From: G051903925 sp051903925
GTDB taxonomy: Bacteria; Pseudomonadota; Alphaproteobacteria; Zavarziniales; Zavarziniaceae
Length of the DNA: 64,000 nucleotides
Assembly (NCBI RefSeq): GCF_051903925.1
Contig: NZ_CP173678.1
Coordinates: 3,286,001-3,350,000 of the forward strand
Reading direction: 5' to 3'
In this document: piece after piece, positions 59,905-64,000 of the stretch
Position numbering within the stretch: the first letter of the stretch is position 1
Layout of the letters: every line of letters starts with the position of its first letter
The notes under the pieces: model-generated
Database searches by the model: none
What the model saw: the letters and a program-made list of their open reading frames with translations, nothing else
What the model was told of the DNA's origin: nothing
Program-made: the position numbers and the translations under genes

Positions 59905-61212
59905 TCATGCCGCCGCCGCCAGCGGCCGCTGCGGTGCCGGGCGGCCGAGCGTCAGGCACAGCGCCGCCGCGATCAGGCACAGCGCGCCGGCCAGGACGAA
60001 GGCGGGGAGATAGGTCTCGTAGACCTCGCGCGAGTAGCCGGCACCATAGGCGACCGCCGCCGCCCCCAGCTGGTGGCCGGCGAAGATCCAGCCGAACACG
60101 ACGTTCGCCCGCTCGCGCCCGAAGCGATCCGCGACCAGCTTCACCGTGGGCGGCACGGTCGCGATCCAGTCCAGCCCATAGAACATCGCGAAGATGGTCA
60201 GGCCGTAGATGGTGAAATCGGTATAGGGCAGGTAGAGCAGGCTGAGGCCGCGCAGGCCATAGTACCAGAACAGCAGCCAGCGATTGTCATAGCGGTCCGA
60301 CAGCCAGCCCGACCCGACCGTCCCCACGAAGTCGAACGCCCCCATCATCGCCAGCACGCCGGCCGCCATGACCGGCGCCAGGCCGAAATCGCCGCACATC
60401 GCGATGAAATGCGTCTGGATCAGGCCGACCGTGCTGGCGCCGCAGACGAAGAAGGTCGCGAACAGGATCCAGAAGGTGAGCGAGCCGGAGACATCGCGCA
60501 GGACGATCAGGGGCACCAGGAAGGCGCTGGGACCGCTGGCGGATGGCACGGCAGGGGGCGGTGCGGCGCTGGCCGCGCCGACTTCGCCATAGGGGCGAAG
60601 GCCAAGGTCGGCAGGGCGGTTGCGCATCAGCAGCCAGACCGCGACCAGGGCGACCGCCAGCATGACCAGGGGCAGGGCAAGCGCCATGCGCCAGCCATAG
60701 GCCTCGGTCAGGGCGGCCAGGGGCGGCAGGAAGATGAGCTGGCCCGTCGCCGTGCTGGCGGTCATCAGGCCGACGACCAGGCCGCGCCGCGCGGTGAACC
60801 AGGAATTGGACACCGTGGCGCCCAGCACCACCGCCGTCATCCCGGTGCCGATGCCGACGACCAGGCCCCACAGCACCACCAGCTGCCACAGCTGGGTCAT
60901 GGCCAGCGATGCTACAAGGCCAGCGAAGATCATGACCATGGCGGTCATGATCACGCGGCGCAGGCCATGCCGGTTGATCAGCGCCGCCGCGAACGGCCCC
61001 ATGAGGCCATAGAGCACCAGGCGCAGCGCCATCGAGGTCGAGATCTGGTCGGTACCCCAGCCGAATTCCTGCTGCAGCGGCACCAGCATGACGCCGGAGG
61101 AGCCGACCGACCCCGCCGTGGTCAGCATCACCAGGAAGGTCACCCCGGCGACCACCCATCCGTAATGAATATTGCGCCGGATCAATGCGGCGTTCAGCCG
61201 GTTGGCAAGCAT
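59905..61212 (-). CDS. MFS transporter, monocarboxylate/oxalate-formate antiporter-like
   Basis: Major facilitator carrier of 435 residues with about 12 spans. N-terminal HYGWVVAGVTFLVML and the loop LYGLMGPFAAALINRHGLRR resemble the monocarboxylate porter group. It is convergent with the cyclase (3-base gap) and divergent from a TetR gene, whose probable target it is. Substrate unknown, perhaps a small organic acid. Confidence 0.87.
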   Translation of the reverse strand: MLANRLNAALIRRNIHYGWVVAGVTFLVMLTTAGSVGSSGVMLVPLQQEFGWGTDQISTSMALRLVLYGLMGPFAAALINRHGLRRVIMTAMVMIFAGLVASLAMTQLWQLVVLWGLVVGIGTGMTAVVLGATVSNSWFTARRGLVVGLMTASTATGQLIFLPPLAALTEAYGWRMALALPLVMLAVALVAVWLLMRNRPADLGLRPYGEVGAASAAPPPAVPSASGPSAFLVPLIVLRDVSGSLTFWILFATFFVCGASTVGLIQTHFIAMCGDFGLAPVMAAGVLAMMGAFDFVGTVGSGWLSDRYDNRWLLFWYYGLRGLSLLYLPYTDFTIYGLTIFAMFYGLDWIATVPPTVKLVADRFGRERANVVFGWIFAGHQLGAAAVAYGAGYSREVYETYLPAFVLAGALCLIAAALCLTLGRPAPQRPLAAAA

Positions 61213-61248
61213 GGCCCTGGGTCCCTGTGGCGGATTTCGGGGTATTCC

Positions 61249-61260
61249 TGACGTTCGTCA
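61249..61260. promoter_or_regulatory. Palindrome in the MFS/TetR divergent region (site 1)
   Basis: TGACG-TT-CGTCA, perfect 5-bp arms, 37 bases from the MFS start codon. Candidate TetR operator. Confidence 0.4.
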
Positions 61261-61270
61261 GCATTGATGA

Positions 61271-61281
61271 ATGTCAGACAT
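61271..61281. promoter_or_regulatory. Palindrome in the MFS/TetR divergent region (site 2)
   Basis: ATGTC-A-GACAT, perfect 5-bp arms, two turns from site 1. Either site could bind the adjacent TetR. Confidence 0.4.
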
Positions 61282-61382
61282 CATTCTATTCTCGTCAAGC
61301 CGGGCCCAGGTCATGCCGGTGGCGGCTGGCAGCCATGCTGTCCTGCCGCACGCTGGCCGTCGCGACAAGAGGGGAGGGCACG

Positions 61383-61967
61383 ATGAAGGTGAGCCGGGAA
61401 CAGGTGGCTGCCAACCGGGAACGGATCCTGCAGGCAGCGGGTCGCCTGTTCCGCGAACGGGGCTTTGACGGCATCGGACTGGCCGACATCATGAAGGCGG
61501 CCGGCCTGACGCACGGCGCCTTCTATGGCCACTTCGAGTCCAAGGACGACCTGGCCGCCGCAGCCTGCGCCAGCGCGCTGGCTCGCCTGACCGAGCGGTG
61601 GGAGGCGCAGGCGGCAGCCAGCCCGGACACGGCACGGCGCGGGATCGTGCAGGACTATCTGGCTGACCGGCATCGCGACGATCCGGGCACCGGTTGCCTC
61701 TATGCAGCCCTGGGGGCGGAGGTAGTGCGCCGTCCGCCAGCGGTGCGTCATGCCGCGACGGTGGCGCTGAAGCGACAGGTCGCCTGCCTGGAACAGGCGG
61801 CGCGGGCCGAGGGCGCCGCCGATCCGCGCACCACCGCGCTGGCGACGATGGCGGGCATGGTGGGCGCGCTGATTCTGGCCCGCATGGTCGACGATCCGGC
61901 CCTTGGCGATGAACTGCGCCAGGCCGTGCAGCAGGCTGTGGCTGCGGCCGAGCCCGCCCTGACCTGA
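61383..61967 (+). CDS. TetR-family transcriptional regulator
   Basis: Regulator of 194 residues. The helix-turn-helix lies at about 8-55 (VAANRERILQAAGRLFRERG and the LTHGAFYGHFESKDDL segment), resembling the AcrR/NemR-like subgroup. The effector domain is helical, with one cysteine near residue 102 (GTGCLYAALG) that is often redox- or electrophile-sensing in this group. Start chosen at the ATG before KVSREQ. Divergent from the MFS carrier, its likely target. Confidence 0.88.
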   Translation: MKVSREQVAANRERILQAAGRLFRERGFDGIGLADIMKAAGLTHGAFYGHFESKDDLAAAACASALARLTERWEAQAAASPDTARRGIVQDYLADRHRDDPGTGCLYAALGAEVVRRPPAVRHAATVALKRQVACLEQAARAEGAADPRTTALATMAGMVGALILARMVDDPALGDELRQAVQQAVAAAEPALT

Positions 61968-62038
61968 GGTCGCGCGGCCTGGACCCCTGCACCGGGGGTC
62001 GCCTGGCCGCACGCAGGCCAGTCATCCCACCGAGACGC

Positions 62039-62066
62039 TTGAAGCGCGCGTGGGTTCGAGTATGTT
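62039..62066 (+). promoter_or_regulatory. Candidate rpmF promoter
   Basis: TTGAAG, 16-base spacer, TATGTT, about 49 bases before the rpmF ATG. A local promoter would be needed because the usual upstream gene yceD is no longer adjacent. Confidence 0.4.
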
Positions 62067-62114
62067 CGCCACTTTCGCGGGGCAGGGTCCCGCGTTCGGC
62101 ATTGGAATCGTATC

Positions 62115-62300
62115 ATGGCAGTCCCCAAGAAGAAGACCTCGAGCTCGCGTCGTGACATGCGCCGGGCCCATCACGCTCTGACGTCGTCGTCGGTGGCCGA
62201 GTGCCCGAACTGCGGCGAACTGCGCCGCCCGCATCATGTCTGCGACTCGTGCGGCTATTACGCGGGCCGCGAGGTCGCCCCTGTGGTCGTCCCCAGCTAA
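62115..62300 (+). CDS. rpmF: 50S ribosomal protein L32
   Basis: Ribosomal protein of 61 residues. N-terminal MAVPKKKTSSSRRDMRRAHH is typical. It keeps the zinc-ribbon cysteines in CPNCGELRRPHH and CDSCGYYAG (Zn-dependent C+ form). plsX starts 28 bases after its stop; rpmF-plsX-fabH is a conserved operon. Confidence 0.97.
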   Translation: MAVPKKKTSSSRRDMRRAHHALTSSSVAECPNCGELRRPHHVCDSCGYYAGREVAPVVVPS

Positions 62301-62328
62301 TCGTCCGTCGTAGCGGGGCGCTGCCGCC

Positions 62329-63378
62329 TTGGATCAACCGCTCGTCATCGCTCTTGACGCGATGGGCGGCGACAAGGCGCCCGCCGTCGTGGTCGAGGGT
62401 GCGGACATGGCCCGCATCCGCTATCCGGGCGTCCGCTTCCTTCTGGTCGGGGATCAGGCACGGCTGACGCCGGCCCTGGCGGCGCTGCCCCATCTGGCTG
62501 CGGTCACGGACATCGTCCACACCGAGACCACGATCAGCGGCGACGACAAGGTCAGCACCGCCCTGCGGCGCGGCAAGGGGACCAGCATGTGGCTGACCCT
62601 GGAGGCCGTGCGCGACGGACGCGCCCAGGCGGCCGTGTCGGCAGGCAATACCGGCGCCCTGATGGCGGTGGCGAAGTTTCTGCTGCGCACCCTGCCGGGC
62701 ATCGACCGGCCGGCGATCGCGTCCTTCTTTCCCACGGTACGGGGCGAATCGGTGCTCCTTGACCTGGGCGCCAACGTCGATGTGGACGAGCGCAACCTGG
62801 TCGAGTTCGCGATCATGGGCGCGGCCTTTGCCCGCACGACCATGGGCCAGCCCCGGCCCAGCGTCGCCCTGCTCAATGTCGGCTCCGAGGAGACCAAGGG
62901 GACGGAGGCGATTCGCGCCGCCGGCACCCGCCTGCGGGAGGCGGAGGGCCTGCCGCTCAATTTCATCGGCTATGTCGAGGGCGACGGCATCGGCGCCGGC
63001 CATGCGGACGTGATCGTGGCCGACGGCTTTGCCGGCAATGTCGCGCTGAAGACGGCCGAGGGCACGGCGCGCCAGGTGTCGGCCTATATGGCGGCGGCAT
63101 TTCGCCGGAACCTGTTCTCCAAGATCGGATACCTGTTCGCGCGCGCCTCCCTCATGGCGCTGCGCGACCGGCTGGACCCCCAGCGTTACAATGGCGGCGT
63201 CTTCCTGGGCCTGAACGGCCTGGCGGTGAAAAGCCATGGCGGCACCAACGCGACCGGCTTTGCCAGCGCGATCGGCCTGGCCGTCGACATGGCGCGCGGC
63301 CACCTGACCCAGGCCATCGCCAAGGACCTTCTGCAGGTCGGCAAGGCCACAGCGGAGCCGGAACCGGCGCATCAATGA
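62329..63378 (+). CDS. plsX: Phosphate acyltransferase PlsX
   Basis: Enzyme of 349 residues making acyl-phosphate from acyl-ACP, the first step of phospholipid synthesis with PlsY. N-terminal IALDAMGGDKAPAVVVEGA and the SAGNTGALMA segment near 104 are diagnostic. The start is TTG, giving the family N-terminus at once. Its stop overlaps the fabH ATG (ATGA). Confidence 0.96.
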   Translation: MDQPLVIALDAMGGDKAPAVVVEGADMARIRYPGVRFLLVGDQARLTPALAALPHLAAVTDIVHTETTISGDDKVSTALRRGKGTSMWLTLEAVRDGRAQAAVSAGNTGALMAVAKFLLRTLPGIDRPAIASFFPTVRGESVLLDLGANVDVDERNLVEFAIMGAAFARTTMGQPRPSVALLNVGSEETKGTEAIRAAGTRLREAEGLPLNFIGYVEGDGIGAGHADVIVADGFAGNVALKTAEGTARQVSAYMAAAFRRNLFSKIGYLFARASLMALRDRLDPQRYNGGVFLGLNGLAVKSHGGTNATGFASAIGLAVDMARGHLTQAIAKDLLQVGKATAEPEPAHQ

Positions 63379-64000
63379 CTGAAGCAAAGACAGTGCGGCG
63401 CTCGGTGATCGCCGGCGTGGGCGCGTACCTTCCGGAACGCGTCATGACCAATGCCGAGATGGCGACCATCGTCGACACGACCGACGACTGGATCGTGGAG
63501 CGGACGGGCATCCGCTGTCGGCACATCGCGGCGGAGGGGGAAAAGACCTCGGACCTGGCGGTGCACGCGGCGACCCGCGCCCTGGCCGCCGCGGGGATCG
63601 AGGCGGCGGAGGTCGACCTGATCGTCCTGGCGACGGCGACGCCGGACTGGACCTTCCCCGCGACGGCCACGACGGTGCAGGCCCGCCTGGGCGTGCGCAA
63701 GGGCGCGGCCTTTGACGTGCAGGCCGTGTGCTCCGGCTTCATCTACGCGCTGGCCACGGCCGACAATTTCATCAAGGCCGGGCAGTCGCAATGCGCCCTG
63801 GTCATCGGCGCGGAGACCTTCTCCCGCATCCTGGACTGGACCGATCGCGGCACCTGCGTGCTGTTCGGCGACGGGGCCGGGGCGATCGTGCTGAAGGCGG
63901 AGCAGGGCCAGGGCGGCATTGCCGACCGCGGTGTGCACTCCACCCATCTCCACGCCGACGGCCGGCACCATGACCTGCTCTGGGTCGATGGCGGTCCGTC
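63375..64000 (+). CDS. fabH: 3-oxoacyl-ACP synthase III (KAS III), truncated by window end
   Basis: Initiating condensing enzyme of type II fatty acid synthesis; 208 residues are visible, about two thirds of the usual length. The active-site cysteine is C119 in QAVCSGFIYAL, and the substrate-recognition arginine motif ERTGIRCRHIA lies near 42. The His and Asn of the catalytic triad are beyond the window. Overlaps plsX by 4 bases, so translation is coupled. The gene continues past base 64000 and is not broken. Confidence 0.95.
   Translation, partial: MTEAKTVRRSVIAGVGAYLPERVMTNAEMATIVDTTDDWIVERTGIRCRHIAAEGEKTSDLAVHAATRALAAAGIEAAEVDLIVLATATPDWTFPATATTVQARLGVRKGAAFDVQAVCSGFIYALATADNFIKAGQSQCALVIGAETFSRILDWTDRGTCVLFGDGAGAIVLKAEQGQGGIADRGVHSTHLHADGRHHDLLWVDGGP

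Noticed and set aside
1..64000. CRISPR arrays, prophage, insertion sequences, toxin-antitoxin pairs, anti-phage systems
   Set aside because: Looked for regular spaced repeats, transposase or integrase motifs and small paired genes; none were supported. The only repeats are the dispersed palindromes already listed.

Overview
The window is high-GC chromosomal DNA from an alphaproteobacterium, most likely a Rhodospirillales-like lineage. Evidence for this is the gene order nrdR-ribD-ribE-ribBA-ribH-nusB-thiL, the order bamE-cytochrome bc1 chaperone-yceD followed by rpmF-plsX-fabH, a C4-type 5-aminolevulinate synthase (hemA), an H+-pumping pyrophosphatase, and many short ATG/GTG/TTG start-stop overlaps. 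The genus cannot be fixed from the sequence alone. No phage, transposase, integrase, CRISPR array or rRNA was seen. There is one tRNA (Ser, UGA) and one TPP riboswitch.

Positions 1-13352 are a catabolic region. A forward block encodes a Rieske ring-hydroxylating dioxygenase (alpha and beta), a two-domain extradiol dioxygenase, two short-chain dehydrogenases and an ACMSD-like amidohydrolase/decarboxylase. Facing it is a tightly overlapping reverse operon: acyl-CoA dehydrogenase, acyl-CoA dehydrogenase, CaiB-type CoA transferase and TetR regulator. Next come a reverse cytochrome P450 and a divergent forward acyl-CoA synthetase. Together they could hydroxylate, cleave and decarboxylate an aromatic acid and process a CoA-linked side chain. 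The substrate is unknown.

Positions 13357-36030 hold mixed metabolism and stress genes: glycerate 2-kinase, a VIT1-like transporter, SelO, nicotinate phosphoribosyltransferase behind a perfect palindrome, a large-subunit catalase, an MFS carrier, the glutathione-dependent formaldehyde pair (class III alcohol dehydrogenase and S-formylglutathione hydrolase), an MgtC-like membrane protein with a GT-C-type membrane protein, glutathione peroxidase, a racemase-family protein, a hybrid histidine kinase, D-aminopeptidase, and a LysR regulator divergent from a flavin-dependent monooxygenase.

Positions 36117-47695 hold an FkbM methyltransferase, an SRAP (YedK/HMCES-type) protein, small unknown proteins, a lone SufS-type cysteine desulfurase, a two-domain cold-shock protein, a thiamine-precursor ABC transporter under a TPP riboswitch, hemA, rpiB and glyA. 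Positions 47921-53231 are the riboflavin/nusB/thiL operon. In it the GTP cyclohydrolase II half of RibBA has lost its zinc cysteines. Positions 53335-64000 hold a VOC protein, an orphan FliL-like protein, hppA, bamE, the bc1 chaperone and yceD. A three-gene block (adenylate cyclase, MFS, TetR) then separates yceD from rpmF-plsX-fabH. fabH runs off the window.

Three families of palindromic intergenic repeats are spread through the window. One cluster, at 10012-10441, contains a 67-bp exact direct repeat and a 26-bp remnant of the neighbouring P450 gene's 3' end.
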